A stretch of DNA of 64,000 nt from Cladobotryum mycophilum (taxonomy: Eukaryota > Ascomycota > Sordariomycetes > Hypocreales > Hypocreaceae). Each line of letters starts with the position of its first letter. The first letter of the stretch is position 1. Below the pieces are notes generated by a model. That model worked only from the letters and a program-made list of their open reading frames with translations, was not told where the DNA came from and did no database searches. Below are positions 1 to 11,600 of the stretch, piece after piece. The DNA lies in assembly GCA_036429605.1 (NCBI GenBank), contig JAVFKD010000004.1, forward strand, positions 4,030,001-4,094,000, read 5' to 3'. The position numbers were made by a program, and so were the translations under genes.

Positions 1-593
1 TCAAGAAGATCCATGAGGACGGTTGTCGACTGACCATGATACAACACATCCCCAAGACTGTCTTCAATATTACTTTACATCACCAACATCATGACTAAGT
101 ATCCCCCCACCATTATAATAGTAGGGTAGCTCGAGGAAGTATTGTCGCGATTCTGTAAAACGGGCAGTATAAATGATCTGTTTATTTTTAAAATGAGCCT
201 AGACCTGCCTAGATCCGAGTATTGAAAGGTCATACCCGAGCCGCCACGAGTAGAAGAAGTAATGGCGGACAGATGAACGACATGCTTTGATGTAGTAACA
301 GTTACGGTAATGATTAGAGCATTGCACCGTCATAAAGGGGTACTGACACAAGAATGGTTTAAAGAAACAGCGACACCGACATCAATAGCCATATGAGATT
401 AAGATATATCTAGTCCGAGCAATGTCAAAGTCACACCATCTATTCATCAACTCCCATCGTTATGACTGTGAAGATCCGTCTTGATTACCGCCTGATGTTC
501 TATTATTCTAGTCCGTGTCATTGGTGTTAGATACTCTCTAAATATACTTCTATGCCATTTTCCATCTACAAACACCAACTCCCCCAAGTATCG
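1..593. other. no gene seen, 3' flank of hydrolase
   Basis: I see no supportable coding region, RNA gene or repeat here. It is moderately AT-rich and lies downstream of the minus-strand hydrolase gene. Confidence 0.5.
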
Positions 594-1936
594 TCAATTC
601 TCCGTGCAAGGTGATGAAGGCTGCCCAGGCCTCCAGCTTGGCAAGAGATCGCGGTCGCTAAACAACGCTGACCGGCCCCCATCGGTCGCGAAAACATTGA
701 TAAACTCATGATTCGCATTCTCAAGGACCATGAGTCGTGTTTTGATGCTATGGTTGGAAACCGAACTCCAGTCAGGAAGGTCGTCAAACTTCCCTGGGAA
801 CCCTTGCAGGTCTTCGCCAGTTCGAGCCAGGCCGTTGATGTACTGGTACCAAATGAGGTTGCGATCGCGTCGCTTTGGACCACCTTGCATCCTATCCATA
901 CACGTCTGGCCGCCTTTTAAGTCCGTATCCTGATATCCGACCAAGGATATGACGTCGCGACTTATGAATTGCCGAAAGTATTCTTCGGGCGTCTTGGAGG
1001 CGTTCAAAGTAGAGGGGAATTGGTCGAAACCGTACCTCCAATTATTATACTTGTGACACGAGCGCTTCGATGGCAGCGTCGTGTTCATCATGTTTGGCCT
1101 ATCTTGTGTAAAATAAAGGCTGGATGATGGGTTGACTTGGATGTAGCGAATATGTATGCCGTGGGATCGTGGTTCCTTGGCAACGGCCGCATACCGCTGC
1201 ACAAACTGGCCACCACCACTTTGGCCGACAATAGTGATGTTGGTCATCCTGGGAAACTTTTTGTGGTCTGAAAACTCTTCGACAAGTTTGTCCATGACAT
1301 CCAGAGAGGTTACATTCGTACCGGGGGGATGAATTGCCTCCCTACCATCCTGCCAAGCACCAGAAACGTTCCATGCAAGCTGATTATCGGCATATTGGCC
1401 GCAGTTGTACTTGTTGGAGAAGAGTATGGGGGCCACCACCATTAGATTTCGGTTTGCCCCGGGGAAACTAAGCTGGCGGGCCTTCTCAATGGCATTGTTC
1501 ATTCTGGGCCAGTAGCGCCATGCATCACTTAGTTCGCCGTGGATCACGATATAAGTGTGCCGAATGTGCTCGTTTTTTGCGTCTTGGGTCTGAAAGAGGG
1601 CAACCTCTTCGTCTCCATGTTTGCCGACTCGAAGGGACCTAGACACCGAGCCACTCGGGATTTCCTGGGGGTCGCGTAGCTTGAGGGATGAAGTTAACCC
1701 CCAATCATTCACAATGGTAGACTACTGCAAATGCCAATGTTTGGATGAACTAACCTTCCATTTACCCAGGCAGGTGGTTGTATTATCGGGGGTTGCCCTT
1801 CTCCAGTATGATTACTTGGTAGGGTAGAAGTTGCATTAGGCAGCTGATGTGCGTTGGAGGCAAAAGACGATCCCGCCACGATCAGCGTCAAGATAACAGC
1901 CTTGAAGCTACGGATGAAGCTCCGTGTCGTCGCCAT
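594..1936 (-). CDS. secreted alpha/beta-hydrolase family protein
   Basis: Two exons are inferred: 1766-1936 and 594-1664, joined by a 101-bp phase-0 intron (donor GTAAAT, branch-like GTTAAC, acceptor CAG). The protein is about 413 aa. I chose the ATG at 1936 because it gives a clean signal peptide (MATTRSF.. then a VILTLIVAGSSFA core); an upstream in-frame ATG at 1984 would bury it. The hydrolase core shows an oxyanion-type strand (TYIVIHGELSDAWRYW), a nucleophile elbow GQSGGGQ (Ser about 206), an acid-loop candidate (LVGYQDTD) and a late His (ENANHEF). This order matches an alpha/beta-hydrolase catalytic triad. Several N-x-S/T sequons fit a secreted protein. The substrate is unknown; related fungal proteins are usually annotated only as hydrolases. 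Exon 1 could instead end at a second GT 11 bases further on, with a different phase. Confidence 0.75.
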
Positions 1937-4637
1937 GGCTCGATGAGTGGCAGTGAAAATGTTGTTGTGTTGATGACAAAACAAGATGGTAAAAGAAAAG
2001 ACGAAGTGATCTGGGAAGACATGCTTCTTTTAACCTTCACTACACATCTAGATCTCCCTTGTCGGACGCTAAAGAGTGCAGCTTGTGTCTAGCATTTGAG
2101 GGTATCATTATGTGTCACCCCTCGGGCAAACCGTGATAATTCGTATCCGATGGATGAATCACTTTGTGAAAGATGGTGAGAAGACTAGTTTGAGCGGCCG
2201 CAAGTGCCGGCGTCGACCAACAGGTTGTCCCGCATAAACATCCATGATTCGATCTTACTCATACTTGTACCTAGATCGGAGATATTTTACTAGTTGCAGT
2301 GCAGTGACTACCATCGCGATCCAATAGTATTGGAGACAAATAGGCAAATCAGTTTAGAGAGACCCTGAGATGTTGGTCCAACGCATTTGCGTTATTTTTA
2401 TTGTACGTACTTGTTCCATGTCGCTTGTCATCGATTGGCACCGTCATGTCTGTCCATTCATCAGTTTCACTTCGATTGTCTCAGATATGATATTATTGTC
2501 TTGAAGGACTTGCTAGGGAAAATGTGGATGGACTGGTCTTGAATTGTTTATTTATTTTCTCGAGTGACGTTTCATTCATCGTCATCATCCCTGCCAACTA
2601 AACAGAAACAGGATCGAGCCTCCATGTCGCACAATCTGTTCGTCATCTTCCGTCAATATGGTCGACTGTAACACCACGGGGCGGTTTAACCTTCTCCTTA
2701 TGCATGCAACATGCCACCCCGTTGTGACAAATCACGGCTCATGGACCGACGTGATATGAAGTCTTGCAGAGCTCAGCCTCCGAGTTGTCGCTGGGGATCC
2801 ACGGACAAGTTGGGATAATTGCCATTGCACGAAGCGATGCTATTTTGAAACAACGCCACGTACTGCCAGTTTTTAAGCTACAAGTAACATTGCAATTCCG
2901 GAAACCAATGGTCTTGTCCATAACTTAGAAGCAAGCCGACGCCGTTTAGCAATCCACTTCCCGTGATTGTCTTGGAGCATCCCGAAAAAATAGGTAAATT
3001 GGCCATTACCCATAGCGCAAGGAATACTTAGTCTAATAAACAGAATGTCATCGAGGTTCAGGACTCACTTGTCTAGCCTTTTACCTGAGAAACTGTATAA
3101 AATTACTTGCAAGGTACCAAGGCGCATCGTCGTGAACAGAATTAGGAGGCAATACTATAACTACAAGTAACACAAATAGCGATTTTGCACGAGAGCAAGA
3201 CAAATAAGGAGACGTGCATGACAAGCAGAACAAAGGGAGAAGTAATGACGCCAAAAGATGACAATGAGGCGCAGGCCTTAGTAGAGCATTTATTGTGTAA
3301 GTGAGACACTTATATCCGACACAGCTCAGATAAGAAAGGTCTGTGCTCACTCCTCCCAGCACTACTACGGATCGATGAGCAAAGAGTCCTGTCCCGTCCC
3401 CAACCTCAGCTCAACAGTTCGAGAATACTAGGATTTGCGTACTCATCGTTTCATTATGATATCAACCAAGAGGCGGCTGTCAAAATAGCAACACCAAGAA
3501 TGTCTGCTCCTTTTAGACACCAACACTCCAGCCCTGATCACATTTCATACAGGACTCCCAAGCTCTACTTCGAATGCCGCTTTAAGATCCACAGATGGCT
3601 GTGATTACAATCTGACTCTCCATCCATGGGTATAATACCGGGAAATATCGTGGTCACTCGTAGCCGTATGACTTTAAAGATGAGCGGGTTGCTATGAGTT
3701 CAAGTAGGTAATAAAATAACAATACTATCTACTACGTAGTATAATGAGGGATTATACGGAGTACACAAGGAGGATACAATTCTCATCCCTTCAAGGCTCT
3801 TAGGGAAGCACTGATAACAAAGGCTCCCACCCCAGCTATCATAGCTCATATCATGTCTCACTTACCGGTCCTCCGTGGCGACGGTCCATAGATGGATTTT
3901 CTTTAGATGCATCAAGACCGTAGAAAAACACAAACATCAAACCTTCAACCGTTACCGTTACTTAGCCCAGACTACGGGCTTGTGGCAGTGGCAGATAAGT
4001 CGTGCTCGTTGGCAACCCCACCGACATAATGTATGCCTTTTTAGGCCATGAATAAGCCTTGCCGTGCCTGCATACGATATCCATGGATACTTGTACTTGG
4101 GCGCAACCGTCCTTTTCGGCTCACCGCGTCCTGCGAAATAGTGGGTTCGACGGGCGAAGTGGGACTGTTTGCCATTTTCCTCCTCCGACAACGTTTAGTA
4201 TACCCCTTTCCAACGCCAGCTCTTCTCTATACTCATATAGGCAGAGTCTAGTGTTGGATGTCTTCACTTTCCATCCGTATCACAACGACCCCCGCCTCCC
4301 CGCTCCGTCCAACCCTCCCCATACCCGCCCCCCACACACCTGCATCACGAGCAAACGAAATATCTATTGGTCAAAATGTCCGGAGGGAAAGCTTAAGAAA
4401 ATACTTGTATTGGGGATGGTAAATTTTATGGAGGTTATTATTCGCCAAATTTACATGCCACCATCATTGGTGCTTAGCCCATGGCAGGTCTTGAATAACA
4501 CCAAAGAATTCACGGCCTCTTGCATCTAAGCCCTCCATAAACTTGCCCAAGCGTCCTTGCATAATTCATCCTATATACACCGCAAGAGCTCAGAGGAATC
4601 AACTGGCTCCTCTCCTTCCAGCATAACGTTACCATTC
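1937..4637. other. no credible gene
   Basis: Only short open frames without recognisable composition, start context or conserved motifs are present on either strand. I see no RNA gene and no clear repeat. The first part would contain the promoter of the minus-strand hydrolase gene. Confidence 0.45.
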
Positions 4638-5150
4638 CTAAGCCCCCTGCCACCCTTGAACTAGCGCTTTGATGTAGCCAAACTCTTTCACACAAAATTT
4701 CCTTTGCTTCGGCACTGTTTCTCCTTGGTCTATGCTGTCGAACCTATCGTAACAGTCTTGACAGAGAAAACATGTGCGGTAAGTCAAGTGCTGGTAACCG
4801 GAAGATGATCCCCCCGGAGACAATTCGACGGACGGACTGCAAACTCCCCCACAGTATACAGTGACATCCCCGGGATCGCCTTCTTCAGCGACTGAAGTAA
4901 GACGTCTAAACTGAGCCAACATCAAGATTTGCGCTGTACGCTTGATCTCATCTCCGTTTCTTGACTTTTTTTGGCCGAGGGCTGAGGGCCAAAGCCAGCT
5001 GAACCAGGCTGTTCGCGTCGTTCCACTCGACCTTGTCGCGTAGCCGCCTAATGCAAGCATCGATCAGGCCCTAAAGATCATTCAGAAACTCAACAGCCAG
5101 TCCCATATTCCCATATGTGCGGGCGAGAGCGAGCTCTCGCTAGCAGGGGC
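4638..5150 (-). pseudogene. relic of TPR-like protein with C-terminal zinc-binding module
   Basis: Reading the minus strand from about 5150, one frame gives LALARTYGNMGLAVEFL, a TAG stop, then GLIDACIRRLRDKVEW and NDANSLVQLALALS, which looks like tandem helical (TPR-type) repeats. A neighbouring frame then continues (4638-5060) through ALGQKKSRNGDEIKRTAQIL to a Cys-rich end: VYCGGVCS, TYRTCFLCQDCYD, then FCVKEFGYIKALVQGWQG. From family knowledge, fungal STAND/TPR-like proteins often end in a short zinc-finger-like module followed by HEYIKGP-x-GW; the last segment is a decayed version of it. The in-frame TAG (one C-to-T step from CAG) and the frame change argue for a broken gene rather than an intron, though short introns cannot be excluded. 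The 5' part of the gene is not recognisable. Confidence 0.45.
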
Positions 5151-5851
5151 ATGCTTCCGAGTGCAGAAGCACATCCAACGCTAAAAGTCTCAGCAGGAAG
5201 CCATATAAAGGGCATTAAGATGGAAGGAGTCTTGTCTTTCCTCTAGATTGGCAATACTGGTTTCCCACCCTCCTTTGGATTATAGTTTTGTACGAGTTTG
5301 AGCGTCTACATATGGGTCACCGATCTGGACGAGCTTGGTGAAAGGCTTTGGGATATCCCAAATTCTTTGTCGTTAGCCCACAACTTCACCAGCAATGCCA
5401 ATTCATTAAGCATCATAGGTTGGAGAGAGTAAGCTACCTGTGCAATAACTTGGTCACCACTCCATCGTAGCTAGCTTCTGTATGACGGCAGCATTTAACA
5501 AGCAACTTTCCATGGAGATCATTAACATCTACAGGCGATGGGGTATATAGTCAAGGCCGACGGAGCTTCCATGCTAAACGGTTCTATGAAATCTTTTCCC
5601 CCACATTAGAGAATAAAGGTATTGATGATTGGATCTAGAAGAGGACTGAAAGGGGAGCAGTCCAATGGGTTTTAGACGCTGCAGTTGCGGCACAATTTGG
5701 CAGACAGCTGGTATCTCATGACTGGTTAGTTTTTCTAGGACGCCTTATTTGAACAGTTGATTGAGCGTGTGATACTCTGTAGTACGATTATGATAAATCA
5801 ATGCTTAACGTTGAATTGATACCTGTCTCACGCGTCGATTTTGGGAGAAAC
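5151..5851. other. no credible gene
   Basis: Nothing supportable was seen. Minus-strand frames contain fragments of protein-like composition around 5270-5470, possibly more of the decayed neighbour, but with stops and no motif I can name. Confidence 0.35.
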
Positions 5852-6115
5852 GGGGGTTTGACCCCTCTACGTGGGGGATCTAATACTCACCCAAGGCCTT
5901 ACCCGGGACCTCTTGAACAGCAACAATAAATGATAAGATCATTTAATCTTTACTTTCTTGGATAGAGAAGCTATTCAAATTATTAAAAGGGGAATAGGAG
6001 ATTGTTCTTCTAGATCCTTTGAACATGGTGATCATAACAGGTAATAAAAAGTAAACGTCCCTTATTACCCCTAGCTACCAATCGTCCCTCCCCACGTAGA
6101 GGGACAAACCCCCCA
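5852..6115. mobile_element. short TIR element, MITE-like
   Basis: A segment of about 264 bp is bounded by inverted repeats. The left end (5852-5877) is GGGGGTTTGACCCCTCTACG followed by TGGGGG. The right end (6088-6115), read on the minus strand, is GGGGGGTTTGTCCCTCTACG followed by TGGGGA. The copies differ by one substitution and one 1-base indel over about 26 bases. No open frame lies between them, so it would be non-autonomous. A 3-base AAC flanks both sides and could be a target-site duplication. The superfamily is not assignable by eye. Confidence 0.6.
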
Positions 6116-7340
6116 ACAATAGTGACCACCTAGAATGTTTTACATGTGACGTGGCTCGATGAAATTGCGCAGTGTAGCCGCAATACAATATCTTAGACTG
6201 AGGCACGGTACTTGTAGGTCATGAGTAGATGCTTCATAGTTGAAGAAAGCTTCTGCATGTTTATGAATCTGTCAATATTAACCATCGCTGTTGAGGATTC
6301 GTAGACCCGTCATACCTTACACCTCGAAGGAAGAGATGCAATTTTTGGAGCTTCTGAGGTACCGTTTAAGGCAATTAAATACTAAATATATACTCCATAG
6401 AAAAGTATCACAAAAGGCGGTTTATATAGGAAGAACAAAGGCATCTATGAAGAGTATTCATTACCTAGACTATTACCACACTTATACGACAAAGTCTGCG
6501 TTCACCTCTCCTATAGAGGTAGGTCAATGAGCGTAGACTTTTGTCAGCTCATTGTATCTCCACTACTTGGGTTGGAGAGTGCTGTTGCCCCCCCCCCCCC
6601 CCACCCACAGCGTGTATTATATATTAGATTGTGAACTCTGGCTGATGGGATTAAGGCTTCTGTTGTTGGTAAATCCGAGGCCAACTTATCATTGTTTATG
6701 TTCACCTCTTAACAAGTGACTCTGAGACTACCTGTACAAGGTCAGCTTCGTGCCGCAAAGCGTATGACATCACCGACGTTTAACGATCGCAGAGTCCTCC
6801 TCGCCGAATAGGAGGGGGAAGTTGCTATGGCGATACTTTCCAAATTACCTTAGCAGGCGGGCTAGGTCGAAGATTTCTGTCATGTCATTCACGACGATAA
6901 CTTTTAACTACAAAACATCCTCCAGTGAGTTTTCAACTGCTCAAATCGAAGTCCTGGAGCTCTATCTTAGTCTGGCCTTGGTGCGTGACCATTTGTCATA
7001 ATCAACAGGAATATGAGAACTTTAATGTTCTCGCGAGTCGCACGTTTTTAACCTCATCTTCTTTTATTGGAATCGACAGACATGATGCGGGTATGTTAAC
7101 TGCATGGTGATGAGTCAGTAATATCGAATTTCTACAAGCGGACTTGAAGAATTGAATTCTTGAAGCCCCGCCCTTGGTAGCCGTTCGATATGCGTGGAGA
7201 CGAAATCTCATGACCTGTCTTCTCGTGTGATTGGCATAAGGCTTTTGAAGGCTGTGGCTGGTGGTGGGGTTGTTTCAGCCCAAGCTGTTATGGCCTTGAC
7301 GGTTTAAGCCCAAAGGTATAGTGAGGAGACAAAAGTATCG
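6116..7340. other. no credible gene; contains a C15 homopolymer
   Basis: No supportable coding region was found. A run of 15 C is at 6588-6602. Open frames near 6291-6530 and 6925-7211 have no recognisable features and lack splice partners that would extend them. Confidence 0.4.
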
Positions 7341-7508
7341 ATGCAACCCTATCTACCCTATAACCGCATCGCGTTTTCTATAATCTCCTGTACTAACCCT
7401 TTATCTTTAACTTTAATTTTTTTTATTAAAAATACCTTAAATTAATTTATCTCTCAAGTATAATTATTATATTTTTTTATTTTTAATTTTATTAAAAATT
7501 TATAAAAA

Positions 7509-7992
7509 TGTAATGACCCGACCCCACGTCTAGGTCATACACTGAAAAGAGACCTACTTTTAGGAACACTTATGCTTGTTACGGCCTAGCACAACCACGG
7601 TGGAACCTCGGATAAGCCAACCAATAATATTACTGATCCAGCTTACCTCTAAAGGATTAGCTCACTAGGTGAGCGCAGAATCACCAAGTGAGCGAGGAAT
7701 CACCAGGTAAGCGCAGAGCCACTAAGTGATCGCAATGACCACTAGATCATTGGTTCATTCTTATCAGAATGGAACCTCACATTCATTTAGACTATAATAA
7801 ACCTAATTACTATATATACTAGCCTGTATCTTTTTTATATATCTAGTTAGTCGTTAATACAATTGTTTACCATTAGTAACCTGATACCCGAACTATGACA
7901 CATTAAACCCATTGCTCGACCTTGCCCTGATCCACTGCCAATATCAGCCACGATCCAGGTTATCCTTGTTAGGAAACGCCCGGAACGTCATA
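7509..7992. mobile_element. probable solo LTR of a retrotransposon
   Basis: The segment begins TGTAATGACCCGACCC and ends GGAACGTCATA. Opening with TG, followed by a TAAYGACCC-like sequence, is common in Ty3/Gypsy-type LTRs. The closing TA would be CA before a C-to-T change. Five A residues flank each end and could be a target-site duplication, but they sit in A-rich sequence, so this is weak. Inside are a TATA-like stretch (about 7794-7850) and the 19-bp tandem repeat at 7662-7753. No gag/pol coding sequence or second LTR is seen within the window, so it would be a solo LTR in heterochromatin-like DNA. Confidence 0.5.
7662..7753. repeat. 19-bp tandem repeat, about 4.8 copies
   Basis: Consecutive 19-base units start at 7662 (TCACTAGGTGAGCGCAGAA), 7681 (TCACCAAGTGAGCGAGGAA), 7700 (TCACCAGGTAAGCGCAGAG) and 7719 (CCACTAAGTGATCGCAATG), then a partial unit from 7738. 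Each unit carries a small imperfect palindrome of the form TCACYARGTGA. Position inside the putative LTR suggests U3-type enhancer repeats, which is inference. Confidence 0.75.
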
Positions 7993-8656
7993 AAAAATTA
8001 TTTTAAAAAAAATCTATAAATAATAATTATAATTATTAAAAATAAATAGTATAATTAAAATATTTTAATAGTTCTATAAGATTACTATTAAGGTCTAAAA
8101 AGACTTATAAAATAACCTATTAAAATTTCTTTTTTAATTAATACCTGATAGGCTTAAGGCTATTATAGCTATATATAGATAATATATTAAATATTAAATT
8201 AAATTAATATAATCTTTATAGGCCAAAAAATCACATATTTCATTTCTTATTAATTAGTCTTAATTTAGCAGAAAAATCCGGGTTTAAAATTGTATAATGA
8301 TAAGGGTTTTTTACTTTGGTGGGGCTGCATCAATACTTTTGTTAACCGACTGTATATGCACGAGGCTCAGCATATTACGGCAGCACTTGCGCATGTTTTG
8401 ACAGGTCGTCGCTTTCTCGTTACGATAACGTCCCATAAGTGTACATACCTAGGTACAAAGCATCCATTCACAGACACGACAAATATCTCTCTAGAATATC
8501 CCCGAGACCCCTAGGAAGACCTTCACGAGTAGGTACCCATCGCAATAGTCATTTGTCTACTTGATAATACCCATTTCAACATGGTATTTGATGTAAAAGA
8601 GATAACCAACCAATTGGGCATCGCTAACAGGCAGCATCATCAGGTACACAGACGCT

Positions 8657-11600
8657 ATGGCTTCCATCTTGACTTTCTTGCAAGAATTTTGGGTTACGAC
8701 TACTCCCCAAACTAATGCGAAAAACAGGCCGAGTGGATATGAGTGTTGGAGAATTGAGAACATACCCGCGGGATGGACTGAAGAGGACCTGGCGACACGT
8801 TTACGAACCATTAATGGACTGGAAGCCATACAATCCGGCTCGCTATCGATTTTCCCCTCTTTCATTGGCGATACTCAAACGGCCATCTTAAAGACTGAAG
8901 CCCCTCCAGCATATCTTCAGCATCTCGATCGTTCACAGTCGCACCCTATCACGGTTTACCACAGCTCTGAATTTGAACGAAATACTCCAGTATATCTGAG
9001 CATTGATTGCCATTTTCACGGCTTGACACCCTTGAACAGCCCAACTGGAGATAATATCATTGAGTTTGTCTACATCTCCTTATAAGTCTGTACATGCTAA
9101 CCTATACCTAGTGTTATTGCGGTGACGGGCCTTAGTGGCCATGCCTTCGGGTCCTGGAGAAATCGCAAAAGTCATACAATGTGGCTGATGGATTTTCTTC
9201 CTCGAGACATGAAAGAAAACGTGCGAATATTGACCTACGGCTACGATTCAAATCTCCGCGAACGAGGAAAGAAAACCATGCTTGAGTTCAGACGCAAGTT
9301 TCTCCAAAACCTGATGATCGCAAGGCAACAAGGAACAGTACGTATTTCGGGATGCATGTTCTACTGCCACACACTAAAGCATGCCTTAATACAGCAAATA
9401 TCACACCCAATTGTCTTCGTGGGCCATAGTTTAGGCTGTTTGGTGATTACTCAGGTATTCCTCACCAACTAGAGAGGTAAGAAGATGTGGTGCAATGCTG
9501 ACAATTGGACGCAAAAGGCCCTACTTCAATCAGAGAGTGATCCCGAATACAGAAATGTGCTCAACGCGACCCGAGCTGTCCTGTTCTTCGGTGCCCCTCA
9601 TGCGGGGATGAATGTCGACGCGCTCGTGGAGATGGTCGAGACTATCACGTCTGGAGACCGACAATCCACCCGACTTAAACTACTGGATCAACTACGTGAC
9701 GATTCCGATTTTTTGGACGATCAAAAAGAAAGGCTCATCCAAGTATGGAAGAACCCGAGGCTAAAGCTGGTTAGCTTCTACGAGCTTCAGACCACACCAG
9801 TCGTAACACAGGTCAGATGTTGCTCAAAGCTCTATTGAATATGCAAGGCTGATATACATGTGCACAGGACTCAGCCGGAAACTGGGAGAGAAGGGGTGAC
9901 GCAGTGAAATTAGTGAACAGTATTTCCAGCAATTTGTTCTTGCCCAACGAGTCTCGATACTCTGTCGACGGAAATCATTCGGATATCGTCAAGTTCATGA
10001 ATTCTGCGGATATAACATATCAGACTGTTCTTAAGCATCTCAGAGGGTATTTGGCCGATCATACTATAACACTCCGTGAGTTCGAGTCGCTCGAATGATG
10101 CTATCCTAAATTCTGATTCAGAACCCATAGAGAATAAGGCACTAAATGACAATAAAGACAGTACGTGAATCGGGAGCGAGGAGCTAAGCTAGTGCTAAGA
10201 CGTAGAATAGGGAGCAAAGAGCTACAAGATTTCCTGGATACTATCCCAGCGTTTTCGTGTCAGGGATATCGTGATGGCGCTTATCAGAAAAGACACGGGA
10301 ATACGTGCCAATGGGTTTTCCAGTGTGAAGGATATCTTCATTGGATTGAACATGAATCGGCCAACGTTCTTTGGCTTTCCGGTGATCCTGGAAGTGGGAA
10401 AAGCGTTTCACTGGCATATTTTACGATGCATGTGAAGGAGAAGTATCAAGCCAGAGACGGACAATTCCTTGTTGTGGCTTACTTCTTTTGCGACAGCAAA
10501 ATTGAGGAACAAAACACAGCCACGGCCATCGTGAAAGGTCTCCTGCATCAGATCCTTTATCAAATTCCGACATTGTACAACCAGATATCCCACGACTACC
10601 TGCTTAATTTAAAATCCACGTGGGGCTTTGAAAACTTGTGGCAGGTATTTCGGGACGTGGTCAGCAAGAATTCGGAAGCAGAAATCTTCTGCGTGGTAGA
10701 TGCTCTGGACGAATGCGAAAAGGATTCTCGATTCCGGCTTCTAGAGCTCCTGTCATCGCTGTTGAAGACGGCAAGCAACTTCAAAATGTTGGTCTCAAGC
10801 CGTCCGCATATACGAATCGCAGCCACGCTTCCTGGAGTCGAAGAGGTTCATATTGCAGCTCAGAATGACAAAGACATCCGCCAATTTGTGAGTGACCAAG
10901 TTCATCAACTGGCCCAGATGAAAGGGCTTCCGGAGAATCTGGAGAAGGAAACAAAACTGTTTCTTATGAAGAGGTCAAAGGGAATGTTTCTTTGGGCTTC
11001 ACTCATCCTTTCTGGGTTGAAAAATTCTAGTGAAACAAACGCTGCTAGCATTCGAGCACAGCTGGAAAGGTTACCAGAGGATATATCGGGTATCTACGCA
11101 AAGATACTCGCTGAAATCAATCCATCATCTCGCCCAAAGGCCAAGAAAGTCATTCAATGGGTTCTTTTCGCCAAGCGCCCATTATCCACAAACGAACTCA
11201 AAATTGCACTTGCATTGCATCCAGACCATACACAAATTAGCTTGCTGCAGGACCGTCTTGAGAACAATGTGTGTTACTTTTTGAATACATTATTTGGCCC
11301 CATAATGAAGGTCGAAGACGACAGAGTTGGCCTCGTGCATGAGTCTGCAAAAGACTTTCTTACCGATCAAGTGTTGATGCAGAGTTATGACTCTCAAGAA
11401 AGCTACGTGTCAGTATTCTACAGCTCGCCTGCAGAGTCAAATCTCAGCCTTGCCATTGACTGCCTGAACTATCTCTCTTCTGAAGAGTTTGCAATAAGGC
11501 CGTCGCTAGATATATTGAAGTACTACTCTCGTCTATCTGATTATCCGTTTCTTCAATATGCGGCAATACACTGGCCGGAACATCTTCGAGGGGCGGATGG

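Larger units (their letters stand above)
7341..8285. repeat. AT-rich, RIP-like degraded repeat block
   Basis: Base composition drops sharply to long A/T stretches at about 7380-7508 and 7991-8275, with TA-rich text and almost no CpG, flanking a less AT-rich LTR-like core. This is the look of repeats degraded by repeat-induced point mutation in ascomycetes. No coding potential survives. RIP is an inference from composition; no dinucleotide indices were calculated. Confidence 0.6.

Noticed and set aside
4059..4529. 156-codon frame on the plus strand
   Set aside because: Composition is random-like, with no domain, no splice partner and a poor start context.
6588..6602. C15 run as a structural or regulatory element
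   Set aside because: A homopolymer alone supports no function, and run lengths in this sequence appear unreliable.
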